From: Toxonevra muliebris
Lineage: Eukaryota > Arthropoda > Insecta > Diptera > Pallopteridae
Direction of reading: 5' to 3'
Assembly (NCBI GenBank): GCA_963691655.1
Contig: OY829326.1
Coordinates: 99,943,340 to 100,007,339, forward strand
Length of the DNA: 64,000 nucleotides
Every line of letters begins with the position of its first letter. Position 1 is the stretch's first letter. Position numbers and translations under genes: made by a program. Positions 1-12,600 of the stretch are shown piece after piece. The notes under the pieces are model-generated. The model saw nothing but the letters and a program-made list of their open reading frames with translations. It had not been told where the DNA came from and did not search any database.

Positions 1-1330
1 TTACATAGGTAGATAGCTATGTGCATATACATTTAGGTAGTTATATACCAGTGGCGAGTTCAAAGCAGTGATTCTAAATATTTTATTCTTGTCGAAAAAA
101 TCTTACAAAAAATTATAATATTATTATAATTAAAAAAAAAGTCCAGTTAAAATATTTGATAATTTTTCAAACCTACTTCACTCTCATAAAAAATCTCGTA
201 AACCGCTACTGTTGTGCAACTACCAACCATTATTTCATAGCTACCAAAAATATTATTCTATAAATTTTGTATTTTCATAGCAAAAATTTTTAGGTACAAT
301 AATTTTGCAATTTCGCTTATGTTAGTTTTTAGCATTCAACTGCACTGTGCAGCCTTGGCCTTCACAAACGCGATGCGCACGCTTCACTCTTTCCACAACC
401 CACTCTAGATCTCTATGGTTTCATTAAAAATCCATTTGATTATGTCGCTGATTGAGTTTATTTATTATGCAAGTGTATTTCATTTGGTTTTACAAGTATG
501 TTAGCACATGGAGGTTATTAAAATTAGCTGTAACTGCTGCTACAGAAAGTTAGAGCCAGCCATCATTAATAACTAAAGACTCAACAAGCACAGAATATTT
601 AAATTAAGACTTAACGAATATTTTTGAAATTAAAGGTCTTTGGAAAATAAATTTTCATATAATTTAAATTATTTTTTTAGTTTATTCTGTGTGTGACTTT
701 TTGGTTTTGTATATTTTATAAAAAGTTTTTTTTTTTGTTTTTTGTCAGTTTGCTAATTAATTAAAAACTTTGCATTTCTGTACAACGTTTCCACATAATT
801 AACGAAACTTTTTAAAGTAACATTGGAACAATTGCTGGAAACAGAATAAAATAAATATAAAAGCAAAAATAAAACAAAAGACAAAAACTCACATAACGAA
901 CAGAAATTTTAATATTCAACAAATTAACACAATAAAACAAAATTCAAAGTAACACATACAAAAAGTGTTGGAAAAAATGCGAATAATAAAATAAAATGGT
1001 AAAAAAGGAATCTGCACATAGAGACACAAGTCAAATTGCTTGCATGCAATTAAAAACGTTACAGTTTCTTTTAGCTTAACCCTTTAGAGGGTGCGCTCTG
1101 AGAAGTTACACGAGAGGGCGCGCCGCGGCAATTTAGCCGCAAGATGAATTTCATAGTATCGACTGTAATTTTTCCTATACAATATATAGCAAAAAAATCA
1201 TTAAAATAAAACAACTGACTTGTTTGACTTGTTCAGGCCAATTGAGATTAAGATTTTGACTGAATTGGAATATAAAGAATCTAATCTAACTAATCATTAA
1301 TCGAAACTGCTTACTGCTTTTTGGCATTAA
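1..1330. other. Non-coding flank, no gene seen
   Basis: AT-rich sequence with no convincing ORF. Around 840-1010 it is A-rich and leader-like in texture, but nothing proves an exon. A TTAACCCTTT motif at about 1078-1087 looks like a piggyBac-type end without a visible partner. Confidence 0.5.
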
Positions 1331-1882
1331 CCCTCTAGTTCCCAAGCGTGCCTCTTGACAGCCTTCATCAAAACGGGTGTAATTACCACCTTCATAGTTT
1401 TTTGATGCTACGTTTTATCATATCGTTTATGGAATTTCCCAAGCTTTAAAAAAAAAGCATCAGTTATGAGTTATGATGCGTATTACAGACGTTAGTGACA
1501 GTCAAAGTCAAAAATCTGTGAAAAATGGGAAAATTATTTATTTTGATTGAAATTGAGATAAGAGTTAATAAAAAAATAAAATAAATAAAATACTTCCCGT
1601 CATAGCAGCTAGATAAAAAAAAGTAGCTGTGAGTAGCTAGAACTTTGAATTTTTCATATAAAATATTTAATTACTTAAATTACTTACATTACAAATTAAT
1701 TTACAAATTGATAAAAAGTTTTTTCAGCAACAAATACTTTAAGGCATTTAACCTTTCTGACTTCATAAAACCATGCCCATTAAATGTTGGTAGGTTTTTG
1801 AGATCAGATTTATGCTTTTTACATCAAAATTGATCAATTCCAATTTTTTTTAAATCAATCAAAAAATTTGAGAACTGGAGGG
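1331..1882. mobile_element. piggyBac-like MITE, 552 bp
   Basis: Bounded by TTAA at 1327-1330 and TTAA at 1883-1886. The ends are inverted: left CCCTCTAGTTCCCAA, right end read inward CCCTCCAGTTCTCAA (13 of 15 match). A TTAA target duplication with CCC-starting inverted ends is the hallmark of the piggyBac superfamily. There is no transposase inside, so the element is non-autonomous. Confidence 0.8.
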
Positions 1883-1886
1883 TTAA

Positions 1887-3313
1887 ATGTTTTAACACGC
1901 AAATTAAATATTAAAGCACCAAAATTTTACATTTAACGAATCATTAAACACCCTGTAACAAGAATCAAAAATAAATGAAGAAATGCATATTCCCTACAAG
2001 TTTGTTTGTGACTAATAACGGGTTCACCAATACATACGGCACCTCGATGAACTTTTGCGTTCTCGAGATAATGGGGGGTGTCGGGTTCACCTACAGTGAC
2101 AGGTTCACCTCATTTTCCCCTATATATTTATAAATTTATAAACGATAAGACCAATTCCATAAAAATTCAAATATTTGGACTAAACTAACCCAATTCCATT
2201 GACTTTCATTAATTTCGATGAAAAATGAGAAAATGAAGAAAATGTGAAATTTCATTAACAAAATATTTGAAACAAAATGAAACTGAAAACGGACAAAATA
2301 AACTGATGACAATCATTTACCCACATTTTGACAATATTTTTCTGATTTCTGACAAGTTATTTCCCACTTTAGACAAGCATTTTCCCATCGCCCATATTTC
2401 TGGTGGATCATAGATAAGGTTCCAACTAATCTCCTCTATCGATTAGGTCTCCAGACATTAATTGTATTTCTTGAAACGATTTTCCACTATCGTCGATTTA
2501 TTTTTCAATTGTCCGCTACCATCCGCAATTTGCCGTACCACGTCGTTTGCTGCCGCCGGGGTTCTATTCGAAATCTTGCTGGCAAATGCTTTTATGAATA
2601 GCACGATGGATTCATTGCCATTTTCTTTTCTTGATTTCATCAACAGTTAAGGTTCCTTTACACTGGAAATAAAGCTAACTTTCAGATCTTTAAAAGTTTT
2701 CTTAGATACTTGTTTTCAAATATTTGGATTACACATTTCCGTTTTATATGATATAAGTAGAAGACAAAGTCTAAAAATTATTAACACTGATACGTCGTTG
2801 ATATCAAATTGCTACACTTTTCAAAATATAATTTTGTTCACATGTTTGATCACATAAATAATAAGAAAAATAATAAAATAAAGTAGTTTTTACTGAATCA
2901 AGTAGCAGAAAGGGTTATAATTCAATGAAAATACGCAGGAAAAAAAGAGGTTCAAATTTCAGAAGTTTCGACCATTATTTATACTTTTCATACAATTCTT
3001 GCTGAATTTTTTAAAACTTACCAACTTAACTTTGTACATCTTGCTGCACCAATAAATATTACTCGATTTGAAAAATTATTTTTGCATTTTGTTTATACAC
3101 TCAAGGAAAAATAAAAGAGCCGTGAAATTTGAAAAAATTGTTGGTCAGAAAATTTTGAAAAATCATAATCTATTATCGAAATTTTCAGACCCTGTTAGAA
3201 CCGGAAGGAGTTATCTGATCTTTTCAAAAATTTGTTTCCACTTTTGTTCATCTGGGCGCCATTTTTTGGCTATTTTCCATGTCCTAAAAATGTCCCTTCA
3301 TTTGCTCAATTTT
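1887..3313. other. Non-coding, no gene seen
   Basis: AT-rich sequence. Short ORFs on both strands near 2460-2650 overlap each other and show no family features. Confidence 0.5.
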
Positions 3314-3449
3314 GTTATATTGAATGAGGTGGGGTTCAAATGAATGCTTATATATTCAACAATGTTAACACTTAATTGTACTTAATGGAAGTACGTCCTT
3401 TTGAAAATAACTGCTGAAATGTGTGCGTCACTTTACGATTGTCACCCTG
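3314..3449 (-). mobile_element. Solo end of a maT (DD37D) element
   Basis: These 136 bp are the near-identical reverse complement of the left 130-140 bp of the maT copies at 18631 and 39121. They run from the last transposase codons to the terminal CACCCTG, followed by TA at 3450-3451. The rest of the element is absent, so this is a truncated copy or deletion remnant. Confidence 0.88.
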
Positions 3450-3451
3450 TA

Positions 3452-5117
3452 TATTGAATTGCCATGATAATATCAGACTAATTTTGTCTACAAAATCAAA
3501 ATCATCTTATTGGTTGGAAAAGTTCTTCTAGATTCCCCGTTTTTCATAACATTATGCGGATTGTTGTCTTTAAAAGAGGACTTGGGTTCGGTTTCTAAAA
3601 CATGTAATGCTATTGAAAAAATTTGCATTCACAGTTTTTCAAACTTAGTACAGTTAAAAGCTTTTTTATGTTTGAAAATTTCGTCCTGGAGCTGAGTTTA
3701 AAAAGCACAAAAATTTTTAAAAAAGGAAGCACTAAAAGATTTTTGTAAATTAAAATATGGTTGTGAATTTCCGAGATTCATGATTTGAATCCTGGAGTGA
3801 AATTCTATTTGGTTTACGCCCTTGAATTTATAAATTTCAGTATAAGTCAGGTTTTCTATACGACATCTGAATATATTACTCGAGCAGTGGCCACTCAACG
3901 TGCATATCAAGCTATGTCCGTCTAACCATGACTACGGTAATTCAAACCAAACTTGAGTTATAGGTAGATTCGGTTAAAGTTCGAAAATCGTTCAAGTAGG
4001 CGTGGTACCTCTAATAAAAGCAAAAAGAGTGAAATACTACTTTAAATGAAATTAGATACACTTTATTGGAATCGCCTTCAAAACAACTGTTGCAAAAATT
4101 AGTGCAAAACATCGCAAACATGGGGTAAACATTGGGCAAGCATCATTCAATAATCTCGCCTACCTCCCATACAAGTGAAATTTTTAGGCTTTCCATCTAT
4201 CAGTGAGCGCGGTACCTCAAACGAACCTCTATACAATCCCAACCAAATTTTGCATAATAAAATTAAATAAAATTTCGAAAACATGATTGACATCCATTTT
4301 TAAACAACTAAAACAAATAAAATTAAACTTGGTATAGCGAGATTAGACATTATTTCATTCAAAAACCGAACAAATAAATCGAACAAGAACTACGTCCTCT
4401 TACCTTTGAACAAAGATGTTTAAAAACAATGTGCTTGCTTTTTAAAGTTCAACCATGCCGGAACTTAGCTTTCCATCTTGTTGTAATATATTTTTGCTTC
4501 GCATCACTTTGGCTTAACTATAAGTGAATGTAAAGAGATAAAAAACAAGTATATGTCAATATAATAAAGTTCATGTAAATATTGTCATGTTTTATATGTG
4601 AAAAAAGACAAAAAGTTTATTTGATGCAATGAACAGCAATGTGATCATAACAACAGAAACTACTATAACAACAGCAATGAAAACAATAATAAAAGCAACA
4701 CCAAAAAAAAGTGACAATTAACAATTATTGTTTGAAAATTGTTGCAAATTATGAATATAGCAAAAAATAAAATAAAAATAAAAACTCTCGCTTGTTTAAA
4801 GCTTCAATAAAAAAAAACAGAAACTATGCAATTTGTTGTAGAATTGTTACAAATTGGATGGAAGTATGAAAAAATTAGCATATTTATAGGCTTTTATACA
4901 CACACACACACACAAGCGTACACGCAACTAAATTTCATTCAAAATTCAATTTTTGTTATAAATTAGTAGTAAATTACTATATTAACTTCATTATGGGCAA
5001 ATGCGCTAGTAGGTAAAATTGAAAATTTTCCAATTTCCTCAAACCAAAATAATTTCCCAACATTTTTCGTACCTACGCATTTGGTACTCAAGTATATATG
5101 AATGTGTGTATCTTATG

Positions 5118-5150
<33 letters not shown>

Positions 5151-7337
5151 ATATTTTCACAATTTCACGCTAGCAAGCACACAATTTTCATAAACTCTTA
5201 ATTAAAATCCCTATAACTATGTTGTAAATTATTGATCAACTATTAATTAACTAAAAAGCAATTTTGGGTTATACATAATGTGTAAGTATGTAATTCGCCT
5301 AACCTAGCCTAGGCTTAAAAATATTACTCATATAGTGATGCCATATTTGCATTACTATGCTGTGGTTACGACACACACCCACACAAAATAGGCACACATA
5401 CTTTGACGTAACACTTCCGTTTTCCGTTTTAATTCAAAAAAGGTATTCAGACACACACACAACCACAAATACTTAAATACATTTTGTGTGTGTGGTATTT
5501 CTTCAGTATTTGCTTTAAACTGTATAGACTATATAGTATAGCATACTTTTGAGCACTATTGAGTTGAGCTAACTGTCTACTTATACATATCTTTGTAACC
5601 TACCAATCTGTCTATCTATCTATCTATTTTCTGTCAATTTGGTTTGAGGCCATCGAAGTAAATATACTCTAAACATTTTCGCACTTTTGCTTTATGGTAT
5701 GTATTGCTTTCGTTGATTTTTCTTTTGTGTATATGTGTGTGTGTGTACGTGTATGTTAAAATTGCCTTACTCACATTCCATTATATTTGATATACTATGT
5801 ATGTATGAATGCTGTAGTGCCTCGGCGTTTATTCGTTTGAATGTATGTTTCTGCTTGTGTGTATGTTTCATTTTCCGCGTTTTCTCGTAACTTTATCGGA
5901 TTAGGCTTTTGATCTTCAATATCCTTCCAGGTAAATACATAATTTTTCACTTCAAGGAACATTAAAATTGCCTTTTTTTGTATCATCATCCTCATTGTTG
6001 ACTGTAGTGAACTGGTTGTGACCTTCTCATTGCCTCTTCTCTTTGACTTACATGTAGCAGCAGCTTATATTTCTGTTGGTCTTGCTCTGATTTTTCTTAA
6101 ATTTATTTGTGGGCTTTCTCGCAATTGATTTGGTTTTTTTTTTTTGGTAATTTTTTCTTGTGGCTGGCTTTACCAGGTATTTTTTATTCTTTTTTTTTTT
6201 TTTTTGTATAACTTTTACCTTATTTTTGTGTGTATTTAACATACTTATGTTAATAAATTTGTATATTTTTGTACGCAAATATGTGTACGGAAATGTATGA
6301 ATGACTTGTTTTACTTGAACTGATTAAAATTTAAATTAAAGCGCTTATTTTCTTTTTTGGAGATTTGCGTACATAAACTTAATATTGTTAATTTATTGCA
6401 AGTGGAAAATCGTTGAAAAAAAAAACCTAAAATAAAAAATGAATTGAAAGCAAATCTATTTTTAAATTTTTGCATGGGTCTCGTGGATCAAATTAACACT
6501 AGAATTATACCAAAAAGAAGGCAGTTATTAAGGTAAGACTACAGTTCTTCATGTTTCGCAGGTTTTTATTCATCAGGTTTATCAATCACGTTTTCTTTCG
6601 AAAGTTATTTAGGCTTTCAAGAATACAAAAAATTTGTGTTTTATCAATTTTATTTTGATATTTAAATTGTAGGGGGCACCAAAGTCGAAAAAAGTAGAGT
6701 CTCATTCATTTTGTGTACTCTGGAAAGTTTAGATAACCTAACAAAAAAACCGACTTTAATGTAATAAAATACCTTAAAAAAATTTTCCTTAAAATTGTCG
6801 TTTTTCCCACATGAGGAACTGTACCTACCTTAATGTCCTAAGGACGGCGATGAATAAAATTGTCCGCTACAAAAATTATAAAATCTTATGAACTAATAGT
6901 CCGATTTTTATGAACTAAAGTATTTTATTTTTAAAATTATTTTTAGATTTGAATAAGAAACAAAGAATTACTAGTCAGTAAGGCCCCAGTAACTGGAGCT
7001 ATATTTTTTTTTTTTTTTTGCTCAAGAAATCTCTTTATGAAAAACAAATATCAAAAGAGAACCAAACTACTCGTTGGTGTTTATTTTGTTATTTGTGTAT
7101 GCAGATAATTCGTTAGATAATTCAGAGAAATGCCGTTGCTTATGTCTTCCCTCTCTCTCTCTCTCTCTCTCTCATTTGTAATTTACTCCCGCTTAAGCAA
7201 TGATTTTTACAGCGATGAGCGAATTTTGAAAGACTTCCGACGATAATATTTTGGAATTGGCTTAACCGATTTTAAATCTGATAATTTTGACTGACCAACT
7301 CGTTAAGCTCTTTAAATTGATATATAATATATAATAT
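3452..7337. other. Non-coding, microsatellite-bearing flank
   Basis: No supported gene. It holds short CA/GT and TA repeats (for example around 4898-4914, 5115-5140 and 5731-5745), a CT run at about 7150-7173, and short lysine-rich ORFs that come from A/T tracts. A fragment with 'GTAGGCGTGGTACC' near 3996 resembles a motif that recurs several times in this window. Confidence 0.5.
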
Positions 7338-8827
7338 GATATCAAAGAATATATAATACATAGAAGGCGCATCACGAACAAATTTATTTGCACAAAAATT
7401 TTGTTCTATGGAGCCATAACTGGCTCCATTTTACGCTCAAAATTAAGTGTTTCTCATAAAAGCAATGAGTGGTTAAAATTATTTGTTTCTCTTTGCTGTT
7501 GGCTTTGTTTAATGAGAGGTTTTTTTTTTTTAATGAGAGTTTTGTGTTCTCGTTTTTTCGTGTTTCTTTTTTTTTGGTTTTCGTGCTTGTAATATGTGAC
7601 GCGAAAAATAGGTATTTTTCAAGAATTTTTTTCAGGTAAACTAATTTTTATAAAAACTATATACATATTAAGTATTTAAAGGTACATGTATTAACTAATT
7701 TCTATTCAAAAATATTTAAAACTTTATGTGTAATTAGCGATCCCGTCGACACCTTTCTGAAAAAACATGTTTTGCGGTGACCAATATCTTGCAAATCTAG
7801 ATCATTTGAAATCCAAAAATGAAATAGATTTACTTTTATTCTAAGATTATCTTATGATAAATCGAAGGATTTGAAAAAATATGCACATTTAATAAAATGG
7901 CCATAATCGTGGTCACCGACTTCAATAACGACGTTTTGAGAAAAACGCGTTTAAAGTTTCAATTCACTTTTATGTCAGGAAGAAAATTTTTTTTTTGGAA
8001 ATAACAAAGAGTCAAAAATTTTCTTCGGATCAACTTCTAAATTTTTAGACATATTTTTGAAAACATATACTTTAAGAAAATCCAAAAACAGGTCGATTTT
8101 TTAAAAGTTACTACTGGAGGTGCCCCCTTAAAAACTTTCTAAATCGATTGATTGCAACTAGGGCTGTGCGATTAATCGTTTAAGTAAGAATTCTGATTAA
8201 TCAAAATGCTTGACTATACAATTGTTCGATTAATTAGGATTTTGATTAATCAAAATGCAAACTATTCGATTAAACAGGATTTTGATTAATCTAAATTAAA
8301 ATTATTCGATTAATCAAGATTCTGATTATTTGGAATAAAATTATTTCAAGCATTTTAATTGCTCAGAATTGTTGATTAAACGATTAATCGCACAGCCCTA
8401 ATTTCAATGCTTTTTTTATGCTTTTTCGAATACAAAACAAAAAATATTACAAAAAAGAAATTTTGCGACGACCATAATCTTGGGTCACAAATTGAAAAAA
8501 AAAAAAAAAATTGGTTAGGTTGGAAAGCAATATTGATATTCGGCAACAACGCAAAAAAAAAACAAACATGTATCTACATATTCTCCGCAAAAAACCCATT
8601 CATATGAAACTATACGCAGTCGCACTTGGCGGCACTCTGTAAAAATGTGAGAGAGCCTAAGAAAAAAAACATCATGAGAGTGCATGGGAGAGAGTAAAAG
8701 CAAAATAAATGAGTGGTTTTGCTCTTCCTCTTTACTGCGACTTCCCGTCCCCGAAACGAAGGCAACATATTTTGGAAAAGTTTAGAGAGATGCGCCTTCT
8801 ATGTATTATATATTCTTTGATGATATC
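7338..8827. repeat. Inverted-repeat-bounded segment, 1.49 kb
   Basis: The left arm 7338-7373 and right arm 8789-8827 are reverse complements over about 36 bp apart from a 3-bp TCA insertion in the right arm; the arms include AGAAGGCGCATC. They may be the ends of a DNA transposon, but no target duplication is obvious. A smaller hAT-like MITE sits inside. Confidence 0.65.
8159..8400. mobile_element. hAT-like MITE, 242 bp
   Basis: The terminal inverted repeats are about 25 bp long, beginning TAGGGCTGTGCGATTAATCG at 8159 and mirrored at 8376-8400. The flanking 8-mers ATTGCAAC and ATTTCAAT agree at 6 of 8 positions, consistent with an eroded hAT 8-bp duplication. The interior is a set of degenerate repeats built on GATTAATC. 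No coding capacity. Confidence 0.8.
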
Positions 8828-9803
8828 GTATCACTTCTGGATCTTCTGGAATAAAATTGTAGTTATACTAATAAATGTAAATGTATAGATTATTTTTTAA
8901 TGAAAAGTTTAACTTTTCATGAGCCCGTCCATTAATATTTTCATGGTAGTATCCGACACCCCCACAGCTGCTGAAGACCACTTTATTTTAAATCCTTGAA
9001 AGTCTTTGGCCATGTTTTTTGTTAACTTCACCCCACTTTTTACTAAAGCCCAGTATCTCTTAATCGGCCTTAGTTCTGAACAGTTTGGTGGATTGGCTTC
9101 TGTAGAAACTAAATCACTTCATTCTGTTGGAACCACTCTAAGATCGCATTTTCGTATTGATATGAAGCGAGGTCAGGCCTGGTTCAATATCCTTTAATAA
9201 AACGTTTCGACTCCAACCTAATTTTTACTCAAATTAGAATTTTCCTTCCTAAAATATTAGTTTAGATTTTGAGATATGCCCTTCCCATAAACTTTCCATA
9301 GTAATTTGTTCATTGTATCATTTTACATTGCCTAAGAGAAATATCATATCATAAATCAGTTTAATATACAATAATTCTTCACACTGAAAAAATTATTATA
9401 AGTAATCCACAAACTCTTAGTGATCTGCAAGGAAAAATGTTTATGGTCACAAATTTCCAAGAATTTCGGGATGAATGTCCTTGGGTCTTTGTGACCCCAA
9501 GGTATAGCAAACGCAATTTTGGTTAAGGTACAGACAAATGGTTTATAAATTTTCATTTAATATAAATTCCCTTACATGATGTTAATTTGATGTTGATAAC
9601 TTCTGCAGTAATTTGTATGAATCTTCCACAATGCCTTTTTAACCCTTATTCTCCTGAATAGGTACACGTGTACCTTTTGCGTTTTAAAATGTGAAATTTA
9701 TGAAGAAAAATTGGTGCTAAAAACCTGAAATATTGATGAATAAATGCGAGTCAGGAAATAGTCCCAAACTTTATACCAACGTTAACTACCAAAAAGGTGC
9801 ACA
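8828..9803. other. Non-coding, no gene seen
   Basis: AT-rich. A TTAACCCTTATTC motif at about 9641 resembles a piggyBac-type end, but no partner is visible. Confidence 0.45.
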
Positions 9804-11221
9804 TAGGGAAATGGTATCGGTACTCGATACTTTGAGTACTCGATGCTTTTATCCTGATACCAGATACTTTTTTAATCGATACTTTTATTATGAGTACTTG
9901 TACTCATTGAGTATATTGATGCTGGTATCGAAATTCGATACTTTTCAAAATTTCCTGTACAAAAATTAGTACTAAAAAATGAAAATGCAATCAAAATTAA
10001 ACAGTGCGACTTGTACTTTTTTGAATATATGTATAATCAGATGATGCTAATGTATTTTTAGAAATACATACTACAAATCGCTACCTCTTTTCTTCAACCA
10101 CGTATCTCCGTTTTGGGTGAAATTGATTTGGAAATTTTTGCTTACATTTTATAAAATCACCTAAGAATCCAGATAGAAGTAAGTTCTCAGAGAGTTTGAA
10201 TGAAAAAAGAAATTTTAGAGCCCGTTCTTCAACCTGAACCAGTTCTTCCACTTGAACACGAAAGTTGCTTTCCATCTTCTTCTTTATTTGCATATTCGAA
10301 TACGAATGTTGAGCGATCATACAAAATCATAATACATTAATTTAAGAAATTATTAAAAACTGTTAAATTATGCTGTTGACTTTTTCATTGAATGCTTCTC
10401 TATCTCTTGCAACGTTCCATAACTCCCTTATGTTGTTGAGTCCCGTCCAGTGACTAATATTTCGCAACCATGATAACTGCTTTCTTCCAATGGTACGTCT
10501 TCCTTCAATTTTGCCTTCCAGAATAAGCTGCAGCAATTGATATTTTGGATTTCTGAGGATATGATCCAAATAAGCTGTTTTCTTTTTTTTATTGTGGTTA
10601 GAAATTGTCTGCTGCTATTTATTTCGGCGTAGAACTTCACTATTTGAAACGTGGTCAGTCCAAGGTATTTTCAGTATTCTTCTAAATAGCCACATTTCGA
10701 AAGTCTCCAACTTGTTCATGTCTGCTATTTTCTGCGTCCTTATTTCCATGGCGTATAGAAGTATTGACCATACGTAGCATTTACTGAATCGAATCTTACC
10801 TTTAGCTTTTTCCGAAATGGTACTTTTGGAGATACGTGCTTGAAGAATGGAGGTAGCGAGATTGTTGAACAGAGGATCGGTCGGTTGAACAGAGGTTGTG
10901 CCACATTCGTACTTAGGGTGCGATATCTATCTATATTGAACAATTATCTACATTTTTTTATATATATGGGGGCGTATATGTATTCATTATTTACTTATGT
11001 ACTTATGTATATATTTCATAAAATTAATAAAAATCAAAAATTTACACATAATTCGCAAATTTTATAAGCGGATTTGATGTTTTTTTTTTACATTCAGTAT
11101 CGAAACCTGATACTTTAGGTATTGAGTACAATTATGTCGATACTTTTGAGTACCCGATACTTTCGACCGATACTTCAAATGAATATAGTATCGATACTTT
11201 CGCCCCGATACCATTTCCCTA
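9804..11221. mobile_element. hAT-like element, 1.42 kb, with LINE fragment inside
   Basis: Terminal inverted repeats TAGGGAAATGGTATCGG (left) and its complement (right) end at 11221. The flanking 8-mers GGTGCACA (9796-9803) and GGTGCACC (11222-11229) match at 7 of 8, an 8-bp duplication as made by hAT transposases. Subterminal regions at both ends are dense in GATACT/GTATCGA motifs, typical of hAT binding regions. No hAT transposase is seen. The only coding trace is a reverse-transcriptase piece on the minus strand. Confidence 0.85.
10363..10840 (-). pseudogene. Non-LTR retrotransposon reverse transcriptase, C-terminal fragment
   Basis: One minus-strand frame reads from about 10840 to the stop near 10363 with a single internal TAG. 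It contains 'KCYVWSILLYAMEIRTQK', 'LETFEMWLFRRILKIPW' and 'HILRNPKYQLLQLILEGKIEG', the familiar C-terminal block of endonuclease/RT elements in insects. The clade cannot be fixed by eye. Catalytic RT motifs are upstream of this block and absent. It lies inside the hAT-like element, so it either inserted there or was captured. Confidence 0.88.
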
Positions 11222-11229
11222 GGTGCACC

Positions 11230-12600
11230 TGTACCTCAGCACATTTTGTATGGATTTTATAAACAAATAATTATTTTTTTCATTTTATTACATTGTTATG
11301 AGAAAAGAACAAGTAAACAATCAAGAGCAAGTAAATAAATAATATGTAAATAACTTAAATAAATAATTTGTAAAGCCAATCCATAAAAAAAAATTTAGCC
11401 ATGATTTTCCAATTCAACGGGAAAAAATTCATTTTATAAACTATTGTAATTTTGAAGTCATCTATATTTGATTGTCTAAAGTCCCCCCCCCCCCCTTCCC
11501 CCATGTAACACTTCGTAACAAACCGTCGGACTCCCCTTCTCCCTAGCGCGTTACGTTATATGTGAACGGCCCCTTACTAGCCTTACCTAAATATATAAGT
11601 TATTGATATTTGAAAACGTAACCGAGAATTACAAGATTTTTGTTTTAAAAAATGTAAAATAATTAAAAATCTCAAAAGCTGCATGCATTAAAACAACGCT
11701 TACTGCAAAACTTGTAAAAGTAATCTTTAACTTTTTGAAATTAGCAATTTTAATTCCATTAACAAAACAAATTTATTCAGAATTATGGTATATTATTAAT
11801 AGACTATGAAAATTAAATCTAAATGTTAATTTTCAAAGTAGTCAAGCTTTGTCCATTATTAATATTATCAATATTATTAATAGGCTATGAAAATTAAATC
11901 TAAATGTTAATTTTCTAAGTAGTCAAGCTTTGTCCATGTCTAGTTTATTTCAAGTAATGTATATCAGGTTAAAGGAACGTATATAGTCATTACAACAACA
12001 GAGTATATAGAGACGGGCAAGACAGAATCAATCTACGCCTTCAGCTTTTAAAAGTGCAACTTCAAGCCTTTTATTTATAGCGAAACTGTTTGAGATTAAT
12101 GACCCTAAATGTGATATTTCATGACGATTTGAGAACTATTTCGAATTTTTTTCCAGTTGTTGTATACTGCAAAGTTCGACGGGATTGTGAAACCTTGCAG
12201 CGATTCACAACCAATGAATATCTAATTCGGTTTATAAAAGAGTGGATGAAAAAAATTTCGCTGCAATGCGAAATTGCAATATCCAGCATATGATATTTGG
12301 AACGTAATTCAAAATTTTTGTTTTTGGTTTGAAAGTAGTAGATAACTTTCTGTATATATATGTTATTGTTTATTTTATAAAACGTAAATGAATTGAAAGA
12401 AATTATGCATTTATTTGCGCACAGTATATGAACATAAGTTCAAGGCTGTCGCATGCAGAGCATTCGTACAATAGCCCGATATGTAAGCCATATCCACATA
12501 AAATTATAAATTATATATGTGTGAAATTTTATAAAAGTTTTTTAACCTGTAAATGTTGTTGCACTTTAAACTTGGGAAGAAAAGAAAAACAAAATAAATA
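11230..12600. other. Non-coding with dispersed-repeat fragment and C tract
   Basis: It holds a 13-base C run (11483-11495), an orphan end-like fragment at about 11500-11576 that matches, inverted, the GGGGCCGTTCACAT segment at 21235, and a short tandem duplication at 11791-11937. No gene seen. Confidence 0.6.
11791..11937. repeat. Tandem duplication, about 65 bp, period 81
   Basis: The block starting TATTATTAATAGACTATG at 11791 recurs at 11872 with three differences or so, both copies ending GTCAAGCTTTGTCCAT. The spacing is 81 bp. It is a recent local duplication. Confidence 0.9.

Noticed and set aside
2458..2650. Opposed ORFs of about 61 codons near 2.5 kb
   Set aside because: Mirror-image reading frames without any family features.
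6671..8128. AGGGGGCACC at 6671 inverted at 8119
   Set aside because: Only 10 bp match and the next bases do not pair; no target duplication.
11483..11495. C run as a regulatory G-quadruplex
   Set aside because: A single homopolymer tract beside a transposon-end fragment; nothing ties it to a promoter.
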